A stretch of DNA of 64,000 nucleotides. It comes from Mesorhizobium australicum WSM2073 (GTDB lineage Bacteria; Pseudomonadota; Alphaproteobacteria; Rhizobiales; Rhizobiaceae). The DNA is taken from the NCBI RefSeq assembly GCF_000230995.2, contig NC_019973.1, positions 2,618,001 to 2,682,000 on the forward strand, in the 5' to 3' direction. The translations under genes and the position numbers were made by a program. Below are positions 26,483-34,434 of the stretch, one piece after another. The notes beneath the pieces are model-generated. The model was not told where the DNA came from. It did no database searches and saw only the letters and a list, made by a program, of their open reading frames with translations. Position 1 is the stretch's first letter. Each line of letters begins with the position of its first letter.

Positions 26483-28123
26483 TCAGGTCGCGTCGGGCCG
26501 AAGGATCCTGGCGCAGACATCGCGAATGAGCTGCGGCAGGACGTCGAACGCATAGCCGACATGCAATCGTTCGAGCGGCGTGTGATAATCGCGTCCCCAC
26601 GGACCGATGTTGATTGTCGGTATGTTGGCCAGGGCTCGCGTGAGGGGCCAGCGCACGCTGTCTTTCCAGGCTGGTGTGTTGCGGGCGACGACGTCGAGGG
26701 AGGACTCGGCCGCTTCGCCAAAGAAGCTCATGTCCGAAATCCCGGCGAAATAGTCCGCGCAGGTGACCACGTTGCCATAGCGAGCCGCTGCCTCGTCGGC
26801 CACCTCGACGGCAGCGGCTCGCAGCCTGGCGGCTGCCGGCTGCGCGGAAAGGTTCGTCGGCAGATAGGGAATGGATCCGAAGCCCGTCACGATGGCTGGT
26901 CCGGCCAAGCGGCTGAGTTTCCAGGCCTGCTCGGTTATCAATCGGCACTTCTCGGGCAGGGGCTGGTCGCCGGCGGCGATCGAAGCGGAAACAGCTTCGA
27001 GCCGCATCCGCTCCGGTTCTTCGAGACGCGCCAGCAGAGTCTCATACCGATGGACCGGGATCGATTGCACCATCTCCAGCAGACCTGTTTCGTGCTGAGC
27101 GGAGACGCGCCGCCGGAGCTCCTGTAAAAGACGCGAGGCCGCTTCGGCGCATAGGCTGTCGAACCGGTCGAGCACCTCACTGGGCGCCCGGCGATAACTC
27201 AGCACATTGAAAGTGGCATGGGCGGTCCGCGGTGTCGTGACATCATACCCCGTCTTTCCGTCCCGAATCCCGAGCAGGCTGGGCGGGGTGCCGGGTTCGG
27301 TGCCGCACATGTCGGTGAGCTCGGGCGCCCATTCGATCCGCGCGGCGATTGCCGCGGCGATCGCGCCGGCATTGAGGCCATTCAAGGGAAAGCCGCTATG
27401 TGTGGGAACACCAACCACGCAGGCGGCCGGAAGCAGCTTGCCGACGGTTCCCAGAGCGATGACGCGACCCTTGCTGCCGTCGCCATCATCCGCGATCGCA
27501 TCGAGATTGATCACCGCGAGCAAATCGAGGTCGCGCTCTTTACAGAGTCCAGGCAGCATCTGCGCCGCCTCGCGGGCGCCGGCGGAATTGTTCTCCTCGT
27601 CCGGCACTGCGATAAAAAGCAGATTTCCAGCCGGCTTTGCGCTTTCGGCAAATTCGGCGCATACGGCCAGCCCGGCTGCAAGGCCCGTCTTCATGTCCAG
27701 AAGACCGCGCCCGGCAAGGAACTCCCCGCCCGCGAAATCATGGTGGGCCAGAATGGCGGCTGGAGCGTTCGCGGCGACGAGGGAACCGTGCAACGCCTTT
27801 GTCAACGCGTCGGGCCGAGTGGCCAGAGGCTCCAACTGTCCGTAGTCGCTTGTCCCGACGGTGTCGTAGTGACCGGTCAAGAGCACGGTCGAGCGACCAG
27901 TGCCGCGCAGGAGCATCGCCACGCAGTGACGGCCGTCCTGAGGTCCGACCTCGATCGTCCAGACCTCCGCGTTCTGAAATGCCGTCTCCTCTCGGAGTTC
28001 CGCCGCCAGCCACGGGCCGAAGGCAGCCTCGCCGTCCGTGCCGGTGACGCTCTTCTGCTCGGTCAACCCGATTGCCCATCGCCGCGCGCGACTGGACAGC
28101 GTCTCGATAGGGTTGCGGGTCAT
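26483..28123 (-). CDS. M20-family metallopeptidase, RocB-like
   Basis: 546 residues, long for M20. Zinc-site motifs are visible: LLTGHYDTVG with the first His-x-Asp, RGLLDMKTGLAAGLAV with the bridging Asp, VPDEENNSAGAREA with the catalytic Glu pair, and NIGPWGRDYHTPLERLHVGYAF near the end with the C-terminal His. Length and layout resemble RocB-type proteins associated with arginine use in Bacillus, but the reaction of that group is not firmly known. No neighbour suggests a pathway and no EcfG-type element was seen upstream. The ATG at 28123 is the first in frame. Confidence 0.82.
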   Translation of the reverse strand: MTRNPIETLSSRARRWAIGLTEQKSVTGTDGEAAFGPWLAAELREETAFQNAEVWTIEVGPQDGRHCVAMLLRGTGRSTVLLTGHYDTVGTSDYGQLEPLATRPDALTKALHGSLVAANAPAAILAHHDFAGGEFLAGRGLLDMKTGLAAGLAVCAEFAESAKPAGNLLFIAVPDEENNSAGAREAAQMLPGLCKERDLDLLAVINLDAIADDGDGSKGRVIALGTVGKLLPAACVVGVPTHSGFPLNGLNAGAIAAAIAARIEWAPELTDMCGTEPGTPPSLLGIRDGKTGYDVTTPRTAHATFNVLSYRRAPSEVLDRFDSLCAEAASRLLQELRRRVSAQHETGLLEMVQSIPVHRYETLLARLEEPERMRLEAVSASIAAGDQPLPEKCRLITEQAWKLSRLAGPAIVTGFGSIPYLPTNLSAQPAAARLRAAAVEVADEAAARYGNVVTCADYFAGISDMSFFGEAAESSLDVVARNTPAWKDSVRWPLTRALANIPTINIGPWGRDYHTPLERLHVGYAFDVLPQLIRDVCARILRPDAT

Positions 28124-28341
28124 TGCGATCCTGCCATTCGGGTGGGAACGGTGGATCTTATCCTGGTCAAGCGATTTCTCTCAAGCACACTTCGGCGGTG
28201 GCTCAGTGGAATCCACTTGGAAGGTATTCGTGCTCAGAGGGGAACTCCCGGGCCGGGCAGCTCGTCTCGATGACGGACTGGCGACGCTCTGGACCGGTTC
28301 TTCCTGCATTGCTCTTGGATCGCAAAAAGCTCTTCGCCGAC

Positions 28342-28366
28342 GGAACATCGCAGGGTCCATGAAGTT
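28342..28366 (+). promoter_or_regulatory. EcfG-type promoter (GGAAC-N16-AGTT)
   Basis: GGAAC at 28342-28346 and AGTT at 28363-28366, spacer 16. It ends 24 bases before the 24-residue membrane peptide that heads the four-gene envelope operon. Confidence 0.65.
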
Positions 28367-28389
28367 GGGCTGCCAAGGAGGAACGTGCC

Positions 28390-28464
28390 ATGAACGGTGT
28401 CATTTATCTTATCGGCCTCGTCGTTGTCGTGCTCGCGGTCCTCTCCTTCCTCGGTTTTCACTAG
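28390..28464 (+). CDS. 24-residue single-pass membrane peptide
   Basis: ATG with AAGGAGG nine bases upstream, among the best ribosome-binding sites in the window, then MNGVIYLIGLVVVVLAVLSF and four more residues to a TAG stop. It is almost entirely one membrane helix. Very short peptides of this kind escape most annotation. It heads the operon with the genes at 28472, 29080 and 29469, seven bases before the next start, directly behind an EcfG-type promoter. Possible role: regulator or stabiliser of a membrane complex; unproven. Confidence 0.75.
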   Translation: MNGVIYLIGLVVVVLAVLSFLGFH

Positions 28465-28471
28465 GTGACCC

Positions 28472-29083
28472 ATGCAACGTAATGACGGCCAGGGCCGTAA
28501 ACACACTGATTTCGACAAGGCGACAAGCGACGTCTCCGACAGACTTGGCCGGGAAAAAGAGCGCGCGAGCGAGTTGCTTCACGATGCTCGCGACGGACTG
28601 ACCCGCAAGGCTGGCGACTACGCGACAGAAGCCACGCAGGTTATTTCGGACAAGGCGGAGGAGGCGCAGCGCGACATAGGATCGAGCTTGGCGGCGTTGG
28701 GCGGCGCGTTGCGCGCGGCCAGCGAGCATCTGGCCAACAATGATGAAAGGACCGCGTCGAAATTTGCCCTGGACGCCGCTGGCGGGCTGGAGCGGCTTTC
28801 CTCCTCGTTGAAACAAAAGCCGTTTGGCCAGGTGCTTGAGGATGTGCAGTCTTTCGGCCGGCAAAACCCCGGTGTCCTGCTTGCCGGGTCTGTACTGGCC
28901 GGATTGGCGCTGGGTCGGTTCATCAAGGCTTCCCCGCCCAGAAGCCCCGAAGCATCTCGAAGTGCCTCGGGTGGTGCAAATTCGCAGACCGGCGAAGCTG
29001 CTGGTTGGTCGGCCGATGGGGCGCAAGGATTCGGCGGCGGTGTTGACGATCTGGCCACGCAGTATGGGGAGCAAGACAGATGA
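28472..29083 (+). CDS. Envelope-associated helical protein (203 aa), ElaB/nutrient-deprivation-like
   Basis: Long amphipathic helices (residues 10-115, rich in Ala, Glu, Lys and Asp) are followed by one C-terminal membrane segment (NPGVLLAGSVLAGLALGRF) and a low-complexity Gly/Ser/Ala tail. This resembles membrane-anchored stress proteins (ElaB/YqjD type) in layout only. It overlaps the next gene by 4 bases, so the products are made together. In rhizobia this trio (helical anchor, YqjE-type, DUF3618) is recurrent. Role probably in inner-membrane or envelope stress; not proven. Confidence 0.75.
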   Translation: MQRNDGQGRKHTDFDKATSDVSDRLGREKERASELLHDARDGLTRKAGDYATEATQVISDKAEEAQRDIGSSLAALGGALRAASEHLANNDERTASKFALDAAGGLERLSSSLKQKPFGQVLEDVQSFGRQNPGVLLAGSVLAGLALGRFIKASPPRSPEASRSASGGANSQTGEAAGWSADGAQGFGGGVDDLATQYGEQDR

Positions 29084-29472
29084 ACACTCAAGATAATCCC
29101 AGCCTCGCGACCCTGGTGACCGACTTGGCGCAAAACGTCACCACGCTGGTGCAAACCGAAGCCAGGCTTCTGCGGGCGGAGCTCTCTGAAAAGTTTACCA
29201 AGACGGGAGCTGGCGCCGCCGAGGTGCTGGGCGGGGCCATCTGCCTGCTCGCGGCTCTGCTCGTGCTGCTTCAGGCACTGGTCATCGCATTGACGCGGGC
29301 AGGGCTGGGGGCCGGGTGGTCCTCCCTGTTGGTCGGCGTGGTGGTGGCAATTCTTGGCGTCATTCTGCTGCGCACCGGCATGGCAAGCATGGCGCCTTCC
29401 GAACTTACTCCCGACCGAACCCAGGAACAGCTCAGGCGCGACGCGACTGTGATCAAGGAACAAGTGAGATGA
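29080..29472 (+). CDS. Phage-holin-superfamily (YqjE/DUF1469-type) membrane protein
   Basis: 130 residues: an N-terminal helix with LVQTEARLLRAELSEK, the family signature, and two hydrophobic segments (about 48-70 and 80-102). Despite the holin name these are not lysis proteins; they are small inner-membrane proteins found with ElaB/YqjD partners. Start ATG overlaps the previous stop, and its own stop overlaps the next ATG (ATGA), so translational coupling holds the three genes together. Confidence 0.85.
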   Translation: MNTQDNPSLATLVTDLAQNVTTLVQTEARLLRAELSEKFTKTGAGAAEVLGGAICLLAALLVLLQALVIALTRAGLGAGWSSLLVGVVVAILGVILLRTGMASMAPSELTPDRTQEQLRRDATVIKEQVR

Positions 29473-30308
29473 CCGAGAAATCCGCAGCCGAACTCGAACG
29501 CGAGGCCGAGGCCGCGCGCGCCAGGGTGGTGGAGACCGCCGAATCCATTCGAGGCAAAATGACACCGGGACAATTGCTGGACGAATTCACCGGCATCTTC
29601 TCTGGAGGAGAGAGTTCGGCAATGCTCAACAACCTGAGAACGCAGGTCAGGGACAATCCCTTGCCCGTGACCATGGTGGGCGCCGGTCTGGCTTGGCTGA
29701 TGCTGGGCAGCGGTCCGTCGAACGGCAGCCGTCGCCCGGCCGGCTATACGGCGCCAACCCCGCCCAGCGGGGATGACGAGGCGGAGGGCGGCGGCTTGGG
29801 CAGCACGCTCTCCGGAACCGCTGAATCGCTCATGTCGGCCGCAAGCAGCGCTGGCGCAGCCATATCGGGCGCAGCAAGCGGCGTCGCCGAAGGGCTGACG
29901 AGCAACGCCGCCAGCGCAGGATCGACGGCTGGCGACATGGCTGCGAAAGCCAGCCGCTCGGCACAGGAGCTGTTGAACGATCAGCCCCTCGCCGTTGCGG
30001 CGGTCGGTCTCGCCATCGGCGCCGCGATAGGCGCCATGTTGCCCCATACCGCAATGGAGGATGAGCAGCTGGGCGGCTATGGCGAGAAGCTTCGCAACAC
30101 CTCGGAGACCATGCTCGAGCAAGGCCTCGATCAGGCCAGGCAGGTTGCCGCGGACGCCTATGAGACGATCAAGCAGGAAGCTGGACGGCAGGACACACAA
30201 GCAGGCACGGTGGCCGACCAGATTGGTGAAATCGTCAAGTCCGCGGCCGACACGACGGAGCAGTCCGTACGGGAACGGATCTCTCTCCCGTCGGAACAAA
30301 AATCCTAG
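29469..30308 (+). CDS. DUF3618 membrane protein
   Basis: 279 residues. The N-terminal AELEREAEAARARVVETAESI is the DUF3618 signature. A hydrophobic stretch (LPVTMVGAGLAWLMLGSG) is followed by an Ala/Ser/Gly-rich low-complexity region, a second hydrophobic segment (PLAVAAVGLAIGAAIGAML) and a charged helical tail. The ATG at 29469 sits in an ATGA overlap with the upstream stop, which decides the start. Last gene of the stress-type envelope operon; a hairpin at 30415 follows. Family function unknown. Confidence 0.85.
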   Translation: MTEKSAAELEREAEAARARVVETAESIRGKMTPGQLLDEFTGIFSGGESSAMLNNLRTQVRDNPLPVTMVGAGLAWLMLGSGPSNGSRRPAGYTAPTPPSGDDEAEGGGLGSTLSGTAESLMSAASSAGAAISGAASGVAEGLTSNAASAGSTAGDMAAKASRSAQELLNDQPLAVAAVGLAIGAAIGAMLPHTAMEDEQLGGYGEKLRNTSETMLEQGLDQARQVAADAYETIKQEAGRQDTQAGTVADQIGEIVKSAADTTEQSVRERISLPSEQKS

Positions 30309-30414
30309 CCGAGGATACTGGAGCCACCGCAACGATGGGCGATTCTCGCAAGGCAAGGCGGGAGCTTCAACCCGATTGGCAGTGGGGGCTCCGCCACTTC
30401 AGCAACCACGATCG

Positions 30415-30434
30415 GGCGCTTCGAATGAAGCGCC
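30415..30434. terminator. Bidirectional hairpin terminator
   Basis: Perfect 8-bp stem GGCGCTTC/GAAGCGCC with a GAAT loop, between the convergent stops of the DUF3618 and GNAT genes. Confidence 0.55.
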
Positions 30435-30476
30435 GCCTTCGATACAACAGCTCGCCAAAGGGTTGTAGCGCCATTT

Positions 30477-30953
30477 TCAGAGCTCTTTTCGCAGGAAGAT
30501 GCGCGCCGCGCCAGGAATGCCAAATTCAACCCTGCCAAATTCCTCGTATCCGTGGCGAACATAGAAGCCAGGTGCTTGGAAGCTGCTGGTCTCGACCACG
30601 GCGCGGGCGCAGCCACGCTTTCTTGCCTCTGTTTCAACGGCTGACAGGAGCCGGCTGCCATACGACTTTCCTCGTACATCCTCAGCCACGAAAAACATGT
30701 CCAGGAACAACAGTCCAAGCTCAGTCCTGCCCCACAAACCCCCAAGGACCTTTCCCGAGGCATCCCGCACTATGGCGCCGATCGGCATTCGATCCGCGAC
30801 GCCGGACTTGGCCACATTGTAGCGATAGAGCGCAGCGCCCGCTTCTGCCTTGGCATCCCCGCCGGTTTCAACCAACTCGATCAGGAGATCCGGCTTCCGT
30901 GCTGCGCGGCTCGCTGAACATGCCCAGTCTGAAACCTGCTTCGATCTTGTCAT
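30477..30953 (-). CDS. GNAT-family N-acetyltransferase
   Basis: 158 residues. The acetyl-CoA-binding motif A is visible as FFVAEDVRGKSYGSRLLSAVE (Arg-Gly-x-x-x-Gly version), followed by a B-motif helix and GFYVRHGYEEFG near the end, typical of GNAT folds. The ATG at 30953 lies downstream of the lysE stop and is chosen over an in-frame TTG inside lysE; its ribosome-binding site is weak. It lies 28 bases after lysE on the same strand, so the two are probably an operon. Substrate unknown (antibiotic, amino acid or protein). Confidence 0.82.
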   Translation of the reverse strand: MTRSKQVSDWACSASRAARKPDLLIELVETGGDAKAEAGAALYRYNVAKSGVADRMPIGAIVRDASGKVLGGLWGRTELGLLFLDMFFVAEDVRGKSYGSRLLSAVETEARKRGCARAVVETSSFQAPGFYVRHGYEEFGRVEFGIPGAARIFLRKEL

Positions 30954-30981
30954 CGTTGGATCTGCGGAGGAGACTTTGGCT

Positions 30982-31656
30982 TCACTTGCCGGCCCCGCCG
31001 CCCACGGCCATTCGAATGCCAAGGCCGACAATGAAGCAGCCCGCTATCCGTTGTTGCCAAAGTCTCACGCGGGGTCGACGCATGACCCATTCGCCGAGCA
31101 CACCAGAAGCAACCGCATAGGTCCCCAGGACCAAGACGCCAGTCAATTTCTGGGTCGCGCCGAGCATCAGCATCTGGAACCAGACAGAGCCACGGTTCGG
31201 ATCGACGAACTGAGGCAGGAAGGCGATCATGAAGGTCATGGGCCAAGGATTGATGAGGTTGGCTATCATACCTTCCCGCATCGCGGCGAGCGGCCCGACG
31301 CGCTCGACGCAATCGAGATCCAGATCGCTTTTCGTGTCCGAGAGCAAACTTATGCCCAACCAGACCAGATAGGCTGCTCCAGCCCAACGGAGCGTGTCAA
31401 ATGCCAATGGCGATGCACGCAAGAGCGAGGAGACACCCAGGGCGACCAGCGGCAGTTGCACCATGCCTGCGCCCAATGTCATTCCCACGACCGTGAACAA
31501 CGCCACGCCACGGCCTTGCCCGATGCCACGTGCCATGACCAGCATGCTGTCGGGCCCAGGCGGCATCTGCAACAGGATCACGGTGCCGAGAAAGGCGAAC
31601 CACAGATTGGGATCGATCTTACACCTCCTTGGCCCAAGCCTATTTGGTGCGTTCAA
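30982..31656 (-). CDS. LysE-family amino-acid exporter
   Basis: About 211-224 residues with five to six membrane helices. The family motif PGPDSMLVMARGIGQGRG is near the N-terminus and an internal MREGMIANLINPWPMTFMIA matches the second LysE repeat. It would export amino acids or homoserine-lactone-like compounds. The start is uncertain: TTG at 31656 has no ribosome-binding site, while a perfect AAGGAGG (31624-31630 on the complement) points at an ATC codon at 31617, exactly where family members begin (IDPNLWFAFL). Coordinates use the TTG. Confidence 0.85.
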   Translation of the reverse strand: MNAPNRLGPRRCKIDPNLWFAFLGTVILLQMPPGPDSMLVMARGIGQGRGVALFTVVGMTLGAGMVQLPLVALGVSSLLRASPLAFDTLRWAGAAYLVWLGISLLSDTKSDLDLDCVERVGPLAAMREGMIANLINPWPMTFMIAFLPQFVDPNRGSVWFQMLMLGATQKLTGVLVLGTYAVASGVLGEWVMRRPRVRLWQQRIAGCFIVGLGIRMAVGGGAGK

Positions 31657-31885
31657 TGGTGGCCCCCTGTCCCGGCAAGCGGCGACATCCTTGCCGGCGC
31701 GATCGCCCCTGGCGCCGTCTGGCCGGCCTTGTCAGACCGTATGGCGAGCCCCTGCTCGATGAGAACTCCGTCGCAAGGCGATATTTCCGGCCCGGAGCAT
31801 GCGGCATTTTTCTCGGCGTCACAATTTTCCAAAGGGAGATTTGTTCCCGGGGAACGAACGCTGCGTGTCATCCGGCAGCGGCTGT

Positions 31886-32743
31886 TCAAGCAAGGAAGTC
31901 CAGGATCGCCTTTGCCAACAGGTCCGGTGCTTCTTCGGCGACATGGTGGCCGCTGTCGATGCCTCGGCCCTGCAGGTGCCGGGCCCATGGGCGCCAGATC
32001 GCCAGCACATCACCATAGAGCCGTTCAAGATCGTCGCGCAGCGACCACAGGACAAGCGTTGGGCATTCGACCCGGAGCCCTCGGGCGCGATCCTCCGCAT
32101 CGTGCCGGCGATCGATCGTGAGCCCGGCCCGGTAGTCTTCCAGCATGCCATGCACGACATGCGGACTGCTGATCGCCGCCTGATAGTCCTCGAAGTTTTC
32201 TCTGCCCATCGCCTCGGCCGATCCGCCATACCAGGCCTGCGGATCGACATTGATGGCGCGCTCGGGCTTGTCTGGCTGGGCAAAGAAGAACCAATGCCAC
32301 CACTCTGTCGCAAAGCGGCTGTCGCAACGCTCCAGATGCTCAAGGACCGGAATGCCATCGATTTCGACAAGGTGCGAAATACTGGCAGGATGATCCATCG
32401 CCATCCTGAACGCGGTAAGGGCGCCACGGTCATGCCCGGCGACGGCGAAACGATCAAAACCAAGCCTGTGCATGAGAGCCACGCAAATGCCGGCCTTTGC
32501 CCGCTTTGAAGATCCCGCGCTTTCCCAGGCATCGGCCGGGACGGACGATTGCCCGAACCCCGGCAGGTCCGGGCAAATGACGGTGTGATGTCTTGCCAGG
32601 ATCGGCGCGACGCGATGCCATGTGGTGTGGGTTCGCGGGTGCCCATGCAGGAGCAACACTGGCGGGCCAGCCCCACCATGGCGCACGCGCAATGTCGCAT
32701 CCGCAAGCTTGACGATCTCCAGGCTAAAGCCGTCGAACATCAT
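31886..32743 (-). CDS. Alpha/beta hydrolase, haloacetate-dehalogenase-like
   Basis: 285 residues. Seen: oxyanion strand LLLHGHPRTHTTWH, the nucleophile Asp-Arg in AGHDRGALTAFRMAMDHP, the His-Trp pair in WHWFFFAQ, and a late DSGHHVAEE with the catalytic His. An Asp nucleophile (not Ser) marks the fluoroacetate/haloacetate dehalogenase and epoxide hydrolase group. By my alignment the second carboxylate-binding Arg of fluoroacetate dehalogenase is Leu here (HDRGAL), so a haloacid substrate is doubtful. The ATGATG start overlaps the stop of the flavodoxin-like gene, so expression is coupled to it and its perfect EcfG promoter. Confidence 0.78.
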   Translation of the reverse strand: MMFDGFSLEIVKLADATLRVRHGGAGPPVLLLHGHPRTHTTWHRVAPILARHHTVICPDLPGFGQSSVPADAWESAGSSKRAKAGICVALMHRLGFDRFAVAGHDRGALTAFRMAMDHPASISHLVEIDGIPVLEHLERCDSRFATEWWHWFFFAQPDKPERAINVDPQAWYGGSAEAMGRENFEDYQAAISSPHVVHGMLEDYRAGLTIDRRHDAEDRARGLRVECPTLVLWSLRDDLERLYGDVLAIWRPWARHLQGRGIDSGHHVAEEAPDLLAKAILDFLA

Positions 32744-33831
32744 TTTTGCCGAGGATCGGTCAGCGACTGTCCAGCGGCGACGAAAGTGCCCTCCTTCCGA
32801 GCGACCGCAGCGGCCAGAAGCGTACGCGCCGCGTTTCGGACTTCTTCCTGCAGGTCCATGTCGTCGTCGAGCTCGTTGTGGCTGGTAGCGTATGGCTTCC
32901 AATAACCGGTGTAGCGGTCGAGTTCGGCCTTCGGCCCCGCCGGGACCATTTCGATCGATTTCAGCCAATCCGATAAAGAGCGCCGGACGTTTTCGGCTCC
33001 CTCGGTATCGCCGTGCACGATTACCGAGAAGAGCCGGCCGGCAAGGTGCCGGGGATAGTCCCATCCCTCGAGTTCCAGCGCCTTCGCCTCCCGCGCCTCC
33101 TTGCCGTGCGTGGAACTAGGATCGGGATTGCCGCCATCGGCGCATACCAGACGGTCCATCATCAGCTTCAGCGGCGAGGTGGCCTGATACCAGTGGACAG
33201 GCGTTATGATCATCACCGCATGGGCGGCAACCCACATTGGATAGATCTCGTTCATCCAGTCCTGCGTCTGGCCGAGCGAATGATTTGGATAGCAGGAGCA
33301 AGGCCAGTGACAAAGCGCGGCAGCGGTGGAGAAGCAGGCCTTGCAGGGATAGATTTTGCGGCCGTATTCGGCGGCCAGCCGGGACAAATCCAGGATCTCG
33401 ACTTCCGCGCCGCCGGCCTTGAAAATCTTCCGGGCGATTTCGACAAAACGATAGGATATGGACATCTCGCCGGGGCAGGTGTGCTCGCTGCGCGGCGATC
33501 CGTTCACGATCAGGACGCGGCGTCGTTTGCCCAGCTCGTTCATGCGCTTTGCGCGCTCGATTGCTTGTCTGGCCTCGAGCCAATCGACCGCCAGATCGTA
33601 ATCGGGATCGGCGAAGCCACGGCCCGCCTTTCGGGTCCGCGGGCTCTTCCTGGAATCCCTGTAGGCCTGCCAGGCGACCTCCGTTATCCGCTCGATGTCG
33701 GCGGCCAGGGGCTCGAACGCCGGATCATTGAACTGTTCGCCATAGCGACGCTTGAAAGCCTGTTCGTCCAGGCGGGGGCTGGGCATGCCCTTGCGCGGTT
33801 CTGGCGCGCCGCGCTTCAGCCAATCGAACAT
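32740..33831 (-). CDS. Flavodoxin-fold NADPH-dependent FMN reductase-like protein
   Basis: 363 residues. A 100-residue helical N-terminal extension is followed by a flavodoxin-like domain: RRVLIVNGSPRSEHTCPGEM (FMN phosphate loop), DLSRLAAEYGRKIYPCKACF with clustered cysteines (CKAC, then CHWPCSC), and VMIITPVHWYQATSPLKLMMDR (isoalloxazine contact). The cysteine cluster could bind metal or an iron-sulfur centre. ATG at 33831 follows GAGGTGA. It ends in a 4-base overlap with the alpha/beta hydrolase, forming a two-gene operon behind a perfect EcfG-type promoter. Likely redox role; substrate unknown. Confidence 0.82.
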   Translation of the reverse strand: MFDWLKRGAPEPRKGMPSPRLDEQAFKRRYGEQFNDPAFEPLAADIERITEVAWQAYRDSRKSPRTRKAGRGFADPDYDLAVDWLEARQAIERAKRMNELGKRRRVLIVNGSPRSEHTCPGEMSISYRFVEIARKIFKAGGAEVEILDLSRLAAEYGRKIYPCKACFSTAAALCHWPCSCYPNHSLGQTQDWMNEIYPMWVAAHAVMIITPVHWYQATSPLKLMMDRLVCADGGNPDPSSTHGKEAREAKALELEGWDYPRHLAGRLFSVIVHGDTEGAENVRRSLSDWLKSIEMVPAGPKAELDRYTGYWKPYATSHNELDDDMDLQEEVRNAARTLLAAAVARKEGTFVAAGQSLTDPRQK

Positions 33832-33868
33832 GGGGTTTCACCTCTGCATGGAAAGCGATCCAAGCTCA

Positions 33869-33894
33869 AACGCGGCAAACAGGCACGGCGTTCC
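33869..33894 (-). promoter_or_regulatory. Perfect EcfG-type promoter (GGAAC-N17-CGTT, minus strand)
   Basis: Plus-strand AACG at 33869-33872 and GTTCC at 33890-33894, spacer 17. It drives the flavodoxin-like/hydrolase operon with a leader of about 30 bases. Confidence 0.7.
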
Positions 33895-34098
33895 GAACGC
33901 GCCATAGCCATGATCTGCAAGGACTTTTGGGCGAGTACAAAACAAGGCGCGCCGGAATCACCCGAGCCGGCGTGTTTCGAATTGATTCGCCAAGTTCGGT
34001 ACGAAGGCGTACACAAAGAGGTCGTCAGCAGCACGATCCGGGCGTTGACGCTTGGGAGCGACCATCGCACTCCTGCCCCAGCGTGAGGCTAGGATGTC

Positions 34099-34263
34099 AT
34101 GACAAAAGACCCTGAGCGCCCCGGTCTGGCGGCCGAAGCCGTGCGTACACTTGCCCGGGAATCGGGCGCTACGGAACAGCAGATCCGTGACATAGTGTTG
34201 CTGGTAGGGTTCGACCGCTCTTCGATCCTCAGGGAAGCTCGTCTTCTGGCGAAGGATGGATAG
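34099..34263 (+). CDS. Small hypothetical protein (54 aa), SS(L/I)xREA family
   Basis: ATG at 34099 preceded by AGG, stop TAG at 34261. Helical: an N-terminal charged helix, then QQIRDIVLLVGFDRSSILRE and a short ARLLAKDG tail. It matches the first half of the protein at 10382 over the LLxxxxRSSILREARLL stretch. It stands 171 bases before a Crp/Fnr gene. Function unknown. Confidence 0.65.
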   Translation: MTKDPERPGLAAEAVRTLARESGATEQQIRDIVLLVGFDRSSILREARLLAKDG

Positions 34264-34434
34264 CCGACAAAACTTGCGATTTGTCCACAGCAGCTATTGT
34301 CGGTTTCATACCGACGCGGCCGCCTGCCTAGTGCTGGCCGGGTGGGACAGTTTATGTTTTGCCACCGTCCCCTCGTTCGAGGGGCGCGGCCGGCCGAGAG
34401 ATCCCAGTGCTCTTGCCCAAGTGGAGAGCGTCTC

